Source of the DNA: Thermoanaerobaculia bacterium | GTDB lineage: Bacteria > Acidobacteriota > Thermoanaerobaculia > Multivoradales > J023 | Reading direction: 5' to 3' | NCBI GenBank assembly: GCA_030431255.1 | Contig: JAUIJL010000005.1 | Location: forward strand, 505,699 to 569,698 | Length of the DNA stretch: 64,000 nt | Shown here: one piece after another, positions 15,804-25,617 of the stretch | Layout of the letters: each line of letters opens with the position of its first letter | Numbering within the stretch: the stretch's first letter is position 1 | Notes under the pieces: model-generated | The model's input: the letters and a program-made list of their open reading frames with translations, nothing else | The model's database searches: none | Told to the model about the DNA's origin: nothing | Position numbers and translations under genes: made by a program

Positions 15804-18800
15804 ATGCATGAGCTACGACGTGTAGCAAAGAATTCCTGTATCTCGGCCATGGTGTTGGCACTGCCTCTGGCAGGCGCCCTCCAGGCCCAGGTAGAACCCG
15901 TCAAATCCCCCAACGTGGCCGCGAAAGCCTTCAAGCACGCGGACCTCACCGTCGAGGAGTACTACGAGACTCTCGACTCCCTCGCCAGCGTCTCCCGTGA
16001 CGCCGCGACCCAAGCCCGCCGCGACCTCAACGAGCTTTCGGTCAACACCGAAACCGCCCGCATCGACAAACGCACGGGCCGTTTTGTGACCTTGATGCCG
16101 ACCACCCCGCTGCTGCCGGGCCGTGGCGTGGGCAACGACCTCACCTGGTCGGATCTCGGCCGCGCGACCGCACCCACCGATCATGAGCAATTGGAAGCCG
16201 AGGCTTTCCAGGCGTTCAAAGACTACTTGGTCGTCAACCAAGCTCAGTTGGGTCTCGACCTGACGGAGCTCGGCAAAGAGCGGATCGCCGCACACGATCG
16301 TGGCGATCTCATCCAAATTCACATTCCGCGGACGTTCGACGGTATTCCGGTGCGTGGCGCCAGCCTGTCGGCGGTGATCGGCCAGGGCAACCTGACCCTC
16401 ATGAGCCTCAGCCGCTGGGGTGATCGTCCCGCCGGCAACAGCCGTCCGGGCATCAGCTCGGGCAAGGCTCTCAAGCTGGCTGAGAAACACTGGGCCCCCG
16501 TGGCCATCACCCGCGAAAGCGGTAAGCCCGAGCTCGTCTACTTGCCCATGGCCAATGGCGTTTCCCGCTCGGCGGTGAGCTTCGGCCAAGGCTACCGTTA
16601 TGCCTTGGCTTGGGCGATCAACGTCCAGGTCGCCGGCGACGGTGGCAATTGGGAGGTCTTGGTCGACGCCCATTCCGGCGAGATCTTGGCCACCGAAGAC
16701 ACCAACCATTACTTCGAAGCTAAAGGTGGCGTGCAGCCCGTGACCAACGACGGCGTGGTGCCGGACGGTGTTGAAGTCGCCGGTGAGCCCATGCCCTTCA
16801 TGGAAGTCGGCAGCCAGATCACCGACACCGGTGGCAACTTCACCGCCAGCGGCAACCAAACCGCTCGTTTCTACGGCCCCTACGTCAACATGGCCGACAA
16901 CTGCGGTACCGACAGCTTGACCCAAAGCGGCGGCATTGATTGGGGCACCTCCGGTGGCACCGATTGCACCACCCCCGGCTTCGGTGGAGCGGGTAACACC
17001 CACGCTTCCCGCGACGGTTTCTACGAGCTCAACAAGCTCAAAGAAATGGCCCGCGGCCTCCTGCCCACCAACGGCTGGTTGCAGAACCGCCTGACCGCGA
17101 ACATGAACATCAACAACACGTGTAACGCGTTCTGGAACGGCTCGACCGTGAACTTCTACCGCTCCGGCGGTGGCTGCGCCAACACCGGTGAGATCGCCGC
17201 CGTATTCGATCACGAGTGGGGCCACGGCATGGACGCCAACGACGTCAACGGTGGCATCGCCAGCCCGTCCGGTGAGGGCATCGCCGATATCTACACCGCC
17301 CTTCGTCTCAACACCTCCTGCATCGGTCGCAACTTCCTGTCGTCCAACTGCTCCGGCAACGGCGACCCCTGCACCAATTGCACCGGTGTTCGCGACATCG
17401 ACTACCTGAAGCGCCAATCCGGCAACCCCCACACTTACACCTGGTCCAACAGCAACTGTGGCGGCAGCGTCCACTGTGTCGGCGCCGTGTACTCGGAAGC
17501 CGTGTGGTCCTTGTGGAAGCGTAAGCTGCAAAGCGCGCCCTACAACTACGACAACAACACCGCGCACGAGATCGTCAATCGCTTGACCTTCATCGCTGCC
17601 GGTGCCACCAGCACCTGGTTCTCCGGTGGTCCGCCGAACGGTGGTTGCTCCGGCTCCAGCGGTTACAACAACTTCTTGGCCGCCGACGACGACAACGGCA
17701 ACTTGAACGACGGTACACCGCATATGACGGCCATCTACCAATCGTTCAACGACCAGCAGATCGCTTGCGGCAGCCCGTCGGTCCAAGACGCCGGTTGCTC
17801 CGGAACGCCTTCCAGCGCTCCCACTGTCACCGCGACCGGTGGCAACAACTCGGTTTCTTTGAGCTGGGGCGCGGTCTCCGGTGCCTCCAGCTACTCCGTC
17901 TTCCGCACCGAAGGTGTCTTCGGCTGCGACTTCGGTAAGGTCAAGATCGCCGACCAACAATCCGGCACCTCGTTCAACGACACCGGGCTACAAAACGGCC
18001 GTGACTACTCCTACGTGGTGATCCCGATGGGCTCCACCGCTGGTTGCTTCGGTCCTGCTTCCTCCTGCACCACCGGCACGCCCACTGGCGGCGGCGGTGG
18101 TGGCGGCGGTGGCGGTGGCGGTGGCGGTGGCGGTGGCGGTGGCGGCGGTGGCGGTGGCGGTGGCGGCGGTCAAACCGCTACCTACGACGCTTCCCTCGGC
18201 GCCCCGAAATGCGGCACCGTCGGCAACAGCTGTGACTCCGTGGCCTTGCTCGACAGCCGTAGCGCCAGCTTGAGCCCGGCCGAGCCGAACCAACCCAACA
18301 CCCTCGATTCCTGCACGGATGGAACCTCCGGCTCCTACCACAGCGACGAATCGAACGATCGGATCGTGGTCAGCACGGTCAGTGGCAACAACTTCGCCCC
18401 GGGCGAGTTGGTGCGGGTCGACGCGACGGTCTACGCCTGGAGCACCGGCACCTCTGATCACCTCGACCTCTACTATGCGGCCGACGCGAACAGCCCGAGC
18501 TGGCAGCTGATCCAGACGATCAACCTCAGCTCCGGTGGTCTGCAGACCTTGTCCGCGACCTACACCTTGCCGGCCGGCACCATGCAAGCCGTTCGCGCCA
18601 ACTTCCGCTACAACGGAAGCCCGAGCAGCTGTGGAACCGGTAATTACGACGACACCGACGACCTCGTCTTCGCCGTGGACGGCGGTGGCGGCGGTGGTGG
18701 CGGTGGCGGTGGTGGTGGCGGCGGTTGCGCTGCCGACGAGGACTTCGACGGCGGTGCCACCTGGAGCACCAGTGGCAGCACCTGCTCCACCGGTACCTTC

Positions 18801-19250
18801 ATCAACGGCTCGCCGACGCAAATCGTCAACGGTGGCGTGACCACCCAGCTCGCCGGTGACCACACCGGTGGCGGCAACGCCCTCTTCACCGCAACCAACA
18901 CCAGCGCCGGCGTCAACGACGTCGATGGTGGTGAGTGCCGTGCCACCTCCCCGACCTACGCCGTTTCCGCGGCCTCTGACGTGTCGGTGTGGTACTTCCA
19001 CGGTCAACGGGACGCTGGTGACGACGCCTCGGGCGACTACTTCGCGCTCGAGATCTCCACCGACGGTGGCGCCACGTTCTCGGCCTTCGCATCGGCCGGT
19101 GACGTGACCTCCAACGCGGTTTGGACCCAGGCCACCACCACGGTGCCCGCCGGTTCCAACGTCGTGTTGCGGGTTCGCGCTTCCGACGGCTCCAGCGCTG
19201 GTGACTTGGTCGAGGCCGGTATCGACGACGTGTCGATCTGCCCGCAATGA
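15804..19250 (+). CDS. second secreted M36 (fungalysin)-like metalloprotease
   Basis: 1148 aa. The start at ATG 15804 is chosen because GGAG at 15791-15794 and the words AACGTGGAGATGGT reproduce the leader of the first protease; an in-frame GTG lies at 15789. Signal peptide, FTP/PepSY-like propeptide and catalytic domain are very close to the paralogue, with the same HEWGH zinc motif and GEGIAD Glu motif. It keeps the fibronectin-III-like domain. It lacks the Ig-like domain and both PKD repeats, and has one copy of the TLD-x-CTDG module between two polyglycine linkers. It ends DDVSICPQ. Tandem duplication followed by module loss or gain is the simplest history. Confidence 0.9.
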   Translation: MHELRRVAKNSCISAMVLALPLAGALQAQVEPVKSPNVAAKAFKHADLTVEEYYETLDSLASVSRDAATQARRDLNELSVNTETARIDKRTGRFVTLMPTTPLLPGRGVGNDLTWSDLGRATAPTDHEQLEAEAFQAFKDYLVVNQAQLGLDLTELGKERIAAHDRGDLIQIHIPRTFDGIPVRGASLSAVIGQGNLTLMSLSRWGDRPAGNSRPGISSGKALKLAEKHWAPVAITRESGKPELVYLPMANGVSRSAVSFGQGYRYALAWAINVQVAGDGGNWEVLVDAHSGEILATEDTNHYFEAKGGVQPVTNDGVVPDGVEVAGEPMPFMEVGSQITDTGGNFTASGNQTARFYGPYVNMADNCGTDSLTQSGGIDWGTSGGTDCTTPGFGGAGNTHASRDGFYELNKLKEMARGLLPTNGWLQNRLTANMNINNTCNAFWNGSTVNFYRSGGGCANTGEIAAVFDHEWGHGMDANDVNGGIASPSGEGIADIYTALRLNTSCIGRNFLSSNCSGNGDPCTNCTGVRDIDYLKRQSGNPHTYTWSNSNCGGSVHCVGAVYSEAVWSLWKRKLQSAPYNYDNNTAHEIVNRLTFIAAGATSTWFSGGPPNGGCSGSSGYNNFLAADDDNGNLNDGTPHMTAIYQSFNDQQIACGSPSVQDAGCSGTPSSAPTVTATGGNNSVSLSWGAVSGASSYSVFRTEGVFGCDFGKVKIADQQSGTSFNDTGLQNGRDYSYVVIPMGSTAGCFGPASSCTTGTPTGGGGGGGGGGGGGGGGGGGGGGGGGGGGQTATYDASLGAPKCGTVGNSCDSVALLDSRSASLSPAEPNQPNTLDSCTDGTSGSYHSDESNDRIVVSTVSGNNFAPGELVRVDATVYAWSTGTSDHLDLYYAADANSPSWQLIQTINLSSGGLQTLSATYTLPAGTMQAVRANFRYNGSPSSCGTGNYDDTDDLVFAVDGGGGGGGGGGGGGGGCAADEDFDGGATWSTSGSTCSTGTFINGSPTQIVNGGVTTQLAGDHTGGGNALFTATNTSAGVNDVDGGECRATSPTYAVSAASDVSVWYFHGQRDAGDDASGDYFALEISTDGGATFSAFASAGDVTSNAVWTQATTTVPAGSNVVLRVRASDGSSAGDLVEAGIDDVSICPQ
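18087..18170 (+). repeat. polyglycine (GGN)n tract, about 28 Gly codons
   Basis: This is a GGC/GGT microsatellite of 84 bp encoding a flexible linker after the fibronectin-like domain of the second metalloprotease. A second, shorter Gly tract lies at about 18681-18725 before the C-terminal module. Length variation between strains would be expected. Confidence 0.85.
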
Positions 19251-19269
19251 TCTGACACCACGTTGAAAG

Positions 19270-19287
19270 TGACCGCTTCGGCGGTCA
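19270..19287 (+). terminator. first of two tandem hairpins after the second metalloprotease (TTCG loop)
   Basis: TGACCGC-TTCG-GCGGTCA is a perfect 7-bp stem with a stable UUCG-type tetraloop. It directly precedes the main terminator, mirroring the paired hairpins after the first protease. Confidence 0.6.
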
Positions 19288-19289
19288 TG

Positions 19290-19330
19290 AAAACGCCGAT
19301 CGAGCTCTCTCGATCGGCGTTTTCTTTTTT
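19290..19330 (+). terminator. Rho-independent terminator of the second metalloprotease
   Basis: A perfect 15-bp stem (AAAACGCCGATCGAG and its complement) with a CTCT loop is followed by TTTTCTTTTTT. Confidence 0.92.
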
Positions 19331-19417
19331 GGGCGGGATGGCGATCCTCGGCCTTGAAACCCTTGTCGGTCTTCGTGTCTCACAAGGAGTAGAGGCTGTT
19401 TCGATTGAGGAGAATTC

Positions 19418-20932
19418 ATGGACGACCCGTCAAAGACGTCATTCCCATTTCACCGGCGAGCCCGACGGCTCCGGCCGACGGCCGTATTCTTAGTGCTGCT
19501 CGTGGCCTCACCGGCCCTATCGGCGGGAACCGACTTGAGCTTGGAGCAAGCGATCCGTCTTGGACGGACCGAGGCCCGAGAGGTTGCCGCGGCCGAAGCC
19601 CGGCTGGCGGCCGGGCAGGCCCGTGCCGACTTGGCCCGAGGCTTCCGCAAAGGCACACTCTCGCTGAGCGAGGTCTGGGTCCGCACGGACTCCCCCGCCG
19701 AGGTATTCGCCCTCGAGCTGAGCCAGGAGCGCTTCTCCTTCTCAGATTTCGTAGCCGGCGACCCCAACCATCCCGACGCCCTGGAAAGCGCCACCACCCG
19801 CCTACAGCTGGACGTGCCCCTCTACACCGCCGGCGAGCTGGGGAGCCGGGTTGAGCAAGCATCCCTGGAGGCGGAGGCCCTCGCCGACGACCTGGGCACA
19901 GCCGGTGACCGCGCCGGCTTGGCGGCCGGAGAAGCATGGATCCGTCTGGCCGAGGCCAGGGAACGGGTGGCCTTGATCGAACGCTCCCTCGACACCGTGA
20001 AGGCTCACGCCCACCGAGCCGGCCTGCTGGTCGAGCAAGGAATGGCTGTGGAATCCGACCGACTGCGCGCTGAGGTTGAAATGGCGCGCGTCGCCGACTT
20101 GCTGTCAGCAGCCCGCTCCGGCAACAGGGTGGCCCAAGCCCAGCTGTCCTTCGTCCTGAACCGGCCCCTCGACACGGCTTGGAGCCTGACACCCCTGGCA
20201 GAGCCGCCCGAGCTCCCCCAGATCCAGGACCTTTTGCGGTCCGCCGACGACCGGACGGATCTCGCGGCGGCACGCCGGCGTCTGTCTATCGCTCAGCTGG
20301 AGGAGAAGGTCGCCCGCTCTGCTCGCCTTCCCAGGGCGGGCTTCGTGGCGCGTTACGACTTGGTGGACGATACCCCTTTCGGCGCCGAGGGCAACCACAC
20401 GTCCCTGATGGTTCAGGCGCGGGTCGACCTGTGGACCGGTGGCCGGCATCGGGCGGCCGTTGCCGCCGCCGGCGCCGATGCCGAGCGAGCGGCCCACGAG
20501 GTCGAAGCCTTCGCCGCCGGCGTCCGGCTGGCGGTGCTGGCGGCCCACAGCGAGGCCACCAGCGCCCGTGAGCGCTACGCGACGGCTCTGGCGGCCCAGG
20601 CAGCCGCGAGAGAGAACGAGCGCATCCTCAAGGCGCGCTTCCAACAAGGTGTCGCGCCCTTGCTCGACCTGCTCGACGCCACCAGCGCCCGACGCGAGGC
20701 GGAGGCCCGGGAGCTGATAGCCCGCGCCGACAGCCACCGCACGGTCCTACGCCTGTGGGTATCCGCCGGTCGAACGCTGGATCGGTGGCGGCTCATCAAC
20801 CCCGATGCCGAACCTGATCCGGCTCCCCGGCCGATGGCGGGGAGTGCTCACCCATCAACGGCCCTAGGCGATATCCCGACCGATACCCCGAAGTCTGAGA
20901 CTTCTACAGAGCTGCGAGGAGAACGCCCATGA
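19418..20932 (+). CDS. TolC-family outer membrane efflux protein
   Basis: 504 aa with an N-terminal signal peptide (hydrophobic VFLVLLVASPALS). The body consists of long Ala/Glu/Arg-rich helices in two homologous halves, typical of TolC/OprM channels, starting with the family-like LSLEQAIRLG. The start at ATG 19418 has GAGGAG 6 nt upstream. Its stop overlaps the next start as ATGA, so it is translationally coupled to the adaptor and the RND pump. It should form the outer-membrane exit duct of the tripartite exporter. Substrate unknown. Confidence 0.92.
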   Translation: MDDPSKTSFPFHRRARRLRPTAVFLVLLVASPALSAGTDLSLEQAIRLGRTEAREVAAAEARLAAGQARADLARGFRKGTLSLSEVWVRTDSPAEVFALELSQERFSFSDFVAGDPNHPDALESATTRLQLDVPLYTAGELGSRVEQASLEAEALADDLGTAGDRAGLAAGEAWIRLAEARERVALIERSLDTVKAHAHRAGLLVEQGMAVESDRLRAEVEMARVADLLSAARSGNRVAQAQLSFVLNRPLDTAWSLTPLAEPPELPQIQDLLRSADDRTDLAAARRRLSIAQLEEKVARSARLPRAGFVARYDLVDDTPFGAEGNHTSLMVQARVDLWTGGRHRAAVAAAGADAERAAHEVEAFAAGVRLAVLAAHSEATSARERYATALAAQAAARENERILKARFQQGVAPLLDLLDATSARREAEARELIARADSHRTVLRLWVSAGRTLDRWRLINPDAEPDPAPRPMAGSAHPSTALGDIPTDTPKSETSTELRGERP

Positions 20933-22047
20933 ACCGCTCTCGTCTTCCCCTTCACCCCAAACACGCCGCTCTTACAATGGTCCTCGTAGCCACAGGGCTG
21001 TTCAATATCGCCTGTGGATCGCCGCCGCCCGAGCTCGAGACCACACAATCCCCAACGGTGCGAGCCTCGATTGCCGCTGCTGAGCGCTTCGAGCTCGAGG
21101 ATTGGGTGGAGCTACCGGGCACTGTGGTGGCCGCTCAGACCGGCACGGTGTCCGCGCGGGTGATGGCCACGGTGACCGCCGTCCATGCCGACGCCGGCCG
21201 ACGCGTTCGGCGTGGAGATCTACTGCTTGAGATCGATCCGCAAACGGCCGGCGGTCAAGTGGAGCAAGCGCGCGGCGCCCTGGCCCAAGCGCGGGCGAGG
21301 GTCCCGCTGGCGACCCGCAATGCCGAGCGATTCCAGGCGCTTCTGGCGGAAAATGCCGCTTCCCAGCTGGAGGTGGAGGCCGCAGAAGCGGACCTGGAAC
21401 AGGCCCGGGGAGCGGTCGCCCAAGCCGAAGGTGCCCTGGCCGCCGCCGAATCCCTAGCCCGGGATACCCAGGTCACAGCCCCCTTTGCCGGCCGAATCGT
21501 GCGTCGCTGGGTGGATGTCGGTGATTTGGCGGCCCCTGGCCGACCATTGGTGGAGATCGAAACCGAAACCGCCCAAGGCCTGGCGGTGGCAGTGCCCGAG
21601 AGCTTGTGGACGCGAGCAGCCCTGGAAGTGGGCGACACCGTGCCCGTTCGCCTCGATGCCCGGCCGAATCTCGGCGAGCTTCCGGGTACCGTCGCCGAAG
21701 TCGTTCCAACGGCGGACTCCGGAAGTCACTCCTTCCGAATCGAAATCCAGCTCCCGGGAGGCGAGGACATCTCCATAGCTAACGGCGCCGCGGGTCGGGC
21801 TTTGATCAAGGCGGGCAGCCGGGAGGTCATCGCCGCCCCACTAACAGCGGTGGTGCGTCACGGCGGGCTTGAGCTGGTGGTGCTGCGCTCCGGAGACGGC
21901 ACCACCGAGACCCGCGCTATAACCACCGGCCGAGCGCTCGACGGCGAACGGATCGAGGTGCTCTCGGGTTTGATGGGGGACGAGCAGCTGTTGTTGGATT
22001 TGCGGGCGGTGCCACCCGCCGGTAGTCCCGTCGAGGTGCGGCGATGA
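20929..22047 (+). CDS. RND efflux periplasmic adaptor (membrane fusion protein), lipoprotein
   Basis: 372 aa. A lipoprotein signal (GLFNIAC) anchors it to the inner membrane. It has the membrane-fusion order: a biotinyl-lipoyl-like half motif (VSARVMATVTAVHADAGRRVRRGDLLLEID), an alpha-helical hairpin rich in EQARGAL, the second lipoyl half with VTAPFAGRIVRRWVDVGD, then beta-barrel and membrane-proximal domains. It overlaps both neighbours by ATGA. It links the TolC channel with the RND pump. Confidence 0.93.
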   Translation: MNRSRLPLHPKHAALTMVLVATGLFNIACGSPPPELETTQSPTVRASIAAAERFELEDWVELPGTVVAAQTGTVSARVMATVTAVHADAGRRVRRGDLLLEIDPQTAGGQVEQARGALAQARARVPLATRNAERFQALLAENAASQLEVEAAEADLEQARGAVAQAEGALAAAESLARDTQVTAPFAGRIVRRWVDVGDLAAPGRPLVEIETETAQGLAVAVPESLWTRAALEVGDTVPVRLDARPNLGELPGTVAEVVPTADSGSHSFRIEIQLPGGEDISIANGAAGRALIKAGSREVIAAPLTAVVRHGGLELVVLRSGDGTTETRAITTGRALDGERIEVLSGLMGDEQLLLDLRAVPPAGSPVEVRR

Positions 22048-25000
22048 GCTCCACGGAAGCAACCTCCTCAACACCGAACGAGCCGGGCCCGGGCGCCAAA
22101 TCGATTGGACCCGCCGGTCGCATTGCCGCCGCATTCCTCGACGCCAAGCTCACGCCGTTGCTGGTGATCGGAGCGCTTCTGTTGGGGGTCTTCGCCGTCG
22201 CCGTGACCCCACGGGAGGAAGAGCCCCAGATCCAAGTGCCCATGATCGACATCTTCGCGGGCCTTCCCGGAGCCACCGCCGAGGAGATCGAGCAGCGAAT
22301 CACCACACCGATCGAAGCGGCTGTGGCGGAGATCGACGGCGTGGAATACGTCTATTCCACCTCGGAGCCCTCGGGCTCCTTGACCATTGTGCGTTTCTTG
22401 GTGGGTACCGATCCCGACGAAGCTGTTCTGCGGGTGCAGGCCAAAGTGGCCGAGGCCGCAAGCTGGTTGCCGTCCAACGCGCCGGCGCCGCGAGTGGTGG
22501 CACGCTCGATCGACGACGTGCCGATCGTCGCCTACACCCTGCACGCTTCCGCCTTGGCGCCCCTGGAGCTCCGACGAATCGCCCAAGAGGTACGCCACGC
22601 CCTCGCCGGCCACGACGATGTCTCCGACGTCACCTTGATCGGCGGTGGTCGGCGGGTGGTACGAATCGATGCCGATCCCCAAGCCTTGACGTCTCGCGGC
22701 ATGACTCTGCTGGAGCTGCACCGAGGCCTCACAGCCGCCGGACGACGCCTACCCGCGGGTCATTTGGTCGCAGCGAACCAAGAGATCGAGGTGCTCACGG
22801 ACGGGGCTTTCCGCACGGCGGAAGAGGTGGCGAGCACCGTCATCGCCATGCGCAACGGGCAGCCCGTCTACCTCCGAGACGTGGCCTCCGTGAAGGACGG
22901 AGCCGAAGACCCCGACACTTACGTCTTCATGCTCGGCGGGGCCGCGGCGTCCGAGCGCGGCCTGAGGTCGGATTTAGACGCCACCGCCGTCACCCTGGCG
23001 ATCGCTAAAAAACCGGGCACCAACGCCGTGGACTTGGTGCACGACCTGGACGCGCGCATGTCGGTCCTCGAAGGTGGATTGATCCCCCGAGAGGTGAGCG
23101 TCACGAAAACCCGTGACTACGGCGCCACCGCCGACGAGAAAGCGTCCGAGCTGATCGAGCACCTGTGGGGAGCCACCCTATCGGTCATCCTGCTGATGGC
23201 CGTGGTGCTGGGTCGGCGTGAAGCCGTGGTGGTCGCCCTGGTGGTGCCCACCACCCTCGCCCTGACCCTCGCTTCCTCCTATCTATTCGGTTACACCCTG
23301 AACCGGGTCACCCTCTTCGCCCTCATCTTCGCCATCGGCATCCTGGTCGACGACGCCATTGTGGTGGTGGAAAACATCCATCGCCACTACCGCATGGGTC
23401 GAGAAACACCGAGAGAGGCGGCCATCCGCGCTACCGACGAGGTGGGCAATCCCACCATCTTGGCCACCTTCACCATCATCTCCGCTTTGCTGCCCCTGGC
23501 CTTCGTCTCGGGTTTGATGGGCCCCTACATGCGGCCGATCCCGATCAATGCCTCGGCCGCCATGCTCTTCTCCCTGGCGGTCGCGTTCATCGTCTCACCC
23601 TGGCTCACCCACCATCTCTTCCGACGCCACGCCGCTGAGCTGGCTGAAGAGGCCCGTAAGAGCCGAGAGCGGGGCGAGGCGGTGGACCTGATCGCGGGGA
23701 CCCGCTCCTACCGTTTCTATCGTCGATTGATCAAGCCGATGCTCAATTCCCCCTGGAAGCGATGGGCCTCGTTGGCCTTGGTGGCTGTGCTGCTTCTCGC
23801 CAGCTTCAGCCTGGTGGCCTTGCAAGCGGTCAAAATGAAGATGCTGCCGTACGACAACAAAAGCGAGCTGCAAGTCGTGCTCGACATGCCCGAAGGCACC
23901 ACCCTCGAAGCCACCGCATCCCTCGCCCGCCGGTTGGCGTCGGAAGCCGCGAGAATGCCCGAGGTGACCGACATCCAGGTGTATGCCGGCACCTCGTCTC
24001 CGTTCAACTTCAACGGCCTCGTTCGCCACTACTTCCTACGCCGTGGATCGAATATGGCCGATCTGCAAATCAACTTACGGCCCAAGCATCACCGCGAGCG
24101 GGCCAGCCACCCCTTCGCCAAGGCATTGCGTGAGCGGCTGCTGCCGGTGGTCGAAGGCACCGGCGCGCGGCTGAAGGTCGCGGAGGTGCCACCCGGTCCG
24201 CCCGTCCTTTCCACCCTTGTGGCGGAGGTCTACGGTCCCGACTTGGAAACCCGTATCCGACTGGCGAGCGAGCTCGAGGCCATTTTCGAGCGCACCCCGG
24301 GAGTGGTCGATATCGACACCTACATCGAAGAGCCATCCCCGAGGGTGAGCTTTGAAGTCGATCGGACCAAAGCCGCGCTGGTCGGCAGCAACCCCGAGCA
24401 CATTGCCCACACCCTGCGTTTGGCCATTGCGGGCGACGAGCTCGGCCTGCTGCAAACGCCCAAGAGCCGCGAGCCCGTGCCCCTAAGGCTGCGGCTCGAC
24501 CGCTCGGCCCGGGCGAGCGTTGCGGAGCTCAGCACCCTGGCGGTTCCCGGCGTCGGAGGACCGGTCGCCCTAGGAGAGCTGGCCGAGCCGATCCGAGGTG
24601 AGCGAGAGCTCTTTCGCTACCGCAAAAATCTTCAGCCCGTAACCTACGTGGTGGCCGAGGTTGCGGGCGGCGCGGAATCGCCGGTCTACGCCATGCTGAC
24701 CATGGGTGACGCCGTCGCCGATCTCAAGGACCCCTTGGGGCGCCAGGTCGAGGTGCTCTCTTCCACGCTGCCCACGGATCCCACCGCCTATGCCATCAAA
24801 TGGGACGGCGAGTGGCAGATTACCTACGAGGTCTTCCGCGACATGGGAATCGCATTCGCCATTGTGTTGGTGCTGATCTACGTGCTGGTGGTGGGCTGGT
24901 TCGGCAATTTCACCACGCCCCTGATCATCATGCTGCCGATCCCTTTGACCTTGGTGGGCATCCTGCCCGCCCATGCCATCGGCGGTATCTTCTTCACCGC

Positions 25001-25304
25001 CACCTCCATGATCGGCTTCATCGCCCTGGCGGGCATCATCGTGCGCAACTCGATCCTATTGGTGGACTTCATCGATCAAGAGCTGGACGAAGGCACCTCG
25101 CTGGAAGAAGCCGTGATCCGCGCCGCGGTGGTCCGATTCCGTCCCATCGCCCTGACCGGTGCCACCCTGGTGGTCGGCGGCAGTGTCATGCTCCTCGACC
25201 CGATCTTCCAAGGCTTGGCCGTATCGCTCATCTCGGGAGTGGTCATTTCCACCGCCCTCACCCTGGTGGTCATCCCGGTGATCTATTTCATGGTGAAAAA
25301 GTAG
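22044..25304 (+). CDS. RND-family efflux permease
   Basis: 1086 aa, the size usual for AcrB/MdtB-type pumps. Two sets of transmembrane helices flank large periplasmic loops. The first half contains the proton-relay region GILVDDAIVVVENIHRHY with adjacent Asp residues. The second half has the matching LAGIIVRNSILLVDFIDQEL segment. It works as a proton-driven trimer with the two genes before it. The sequence alone does not tell drug, lipid or metal specificity. It is the last gene of the operon. Confidence 0.93.
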   Translation: MSSTEATSSTPNEPGPGAKSIGPAGRIAAAFLDAKLTPLLVIGALLLGVFAVAVTPREEEPQIQVPMIDIFAGLPGATAEEIEQRITTPIEAAVAEIDGVEYVYSTSEPSGSLTIVRFLVGTDPDEAVLRVQAKVAEAASWLPSNAPAPRVVARSIDDVPIVAYTLHASALAPLELRRIAQEVRHALAGHDDVSDVTLIGGGRRVVRIDADPQALTSRGMTLLELHRGLTAAGRRLPAGHLVAANQEIEVLTDGAFRTAEEVASTVIAMRNGQPVYLRDVASVKDGAEDPDTYVFMLGGAAASERGLRSDLDATAVTLAIAKKPGTNAVDLVHDLDARMSVLEGGLIPREVSVTKTRDYGATADEKASELIEHLWGATLSVILLMAVVLGRREAVVVALVVPTTLALTLASSYLFGYTLNRVTLFALIFAIGILVDDAIVVVENIHRHYRMGRETPREAAIRATDEVGNPTILATFTIISALLPLAFVSGLMGPYMRPIPINASAAMLFSLAVAFIVSPWLTHHLFRRHAAELAEEARKSRERGEAVDLIAGTRSYRFYRRLIKPMLNSPWKRWASLALVAVLLLASFSLVALQAVKMKMLPYDNKSELQVVLDMPEGTTLEATASLARRLASEAARMPEVTDIQVYAGTSSPFNFNGLVRHYFLRRGSNMADLQINLRPKHHRERASHPFAKALRERLLPVVEGTGARLKVAEVPPGPPVLSTLVAEVYGPDLETRIRLASELEAIFERTPGVVDIDTYIEEPSPRVSFEVDRTKAALVGSNPEHIAHTLRLAIAGDELGLLQTPKSREPVPLRLRLDRSARASVAELSTLAVPGVGGPVALGELAEPIRGERELFRYRKNLQPVTYVVAEVAGGAESPVYAMLTMGDAVADLKDPLGRQVEVLSSTLPTDPTAYAIKWDGEWQITYEVFRDMGIAFAIVLVLIYVLVVGWFGNFTTPLIIMLPIPLTLVGILPAHAIGGIFFTATSMIGFIALAGIIVRNSILLVDFIDQELDEGTSLEEAVIRAAVVRFRPIALTGATLVVGGSVMLLDPIFQGLAVSLISGVVISTALTLVVIPVIYFMVKK

Positions 25305-25617
25305 GCGACGAACAAGGGAAAGAATACCGAGGTGCCGGCATTCCCTGGACACCCCGCCACCGTCTTTCTTACGAACCATTCTTAGGCTTTTGGGGCGAGA
25401 GCATCTGAGCACACATTTGCAAAAATGGTTTCTATTGGTTATCGCCCGAACCACCAGATCGGTGAGTGATAGGATGGCAGAGAGGCCGATCCGACGATCC
25501 ACTGATCGGACGTCGAGTCGCTCGATGAGAGCATGTGGTCCCCCAGGAGGTGGCCCAAGGAAAAACGGAGGAACATCTCGCCGGAGCTGATCCAACAACG
25601 ACATAAGGAGCCTGGAC
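25305..25617. other. intergenic region after the efflux operon
   Basis: This 313-bp stretch has no credible ORF. A CCGATC/GATCGG inverted repeat lies near 25480-25505, and a purine-rich ribosome-binding site (AAGGAG) precedes the next gene. No clear terminator for the efflux operon was seen. Confidence 0.5.
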
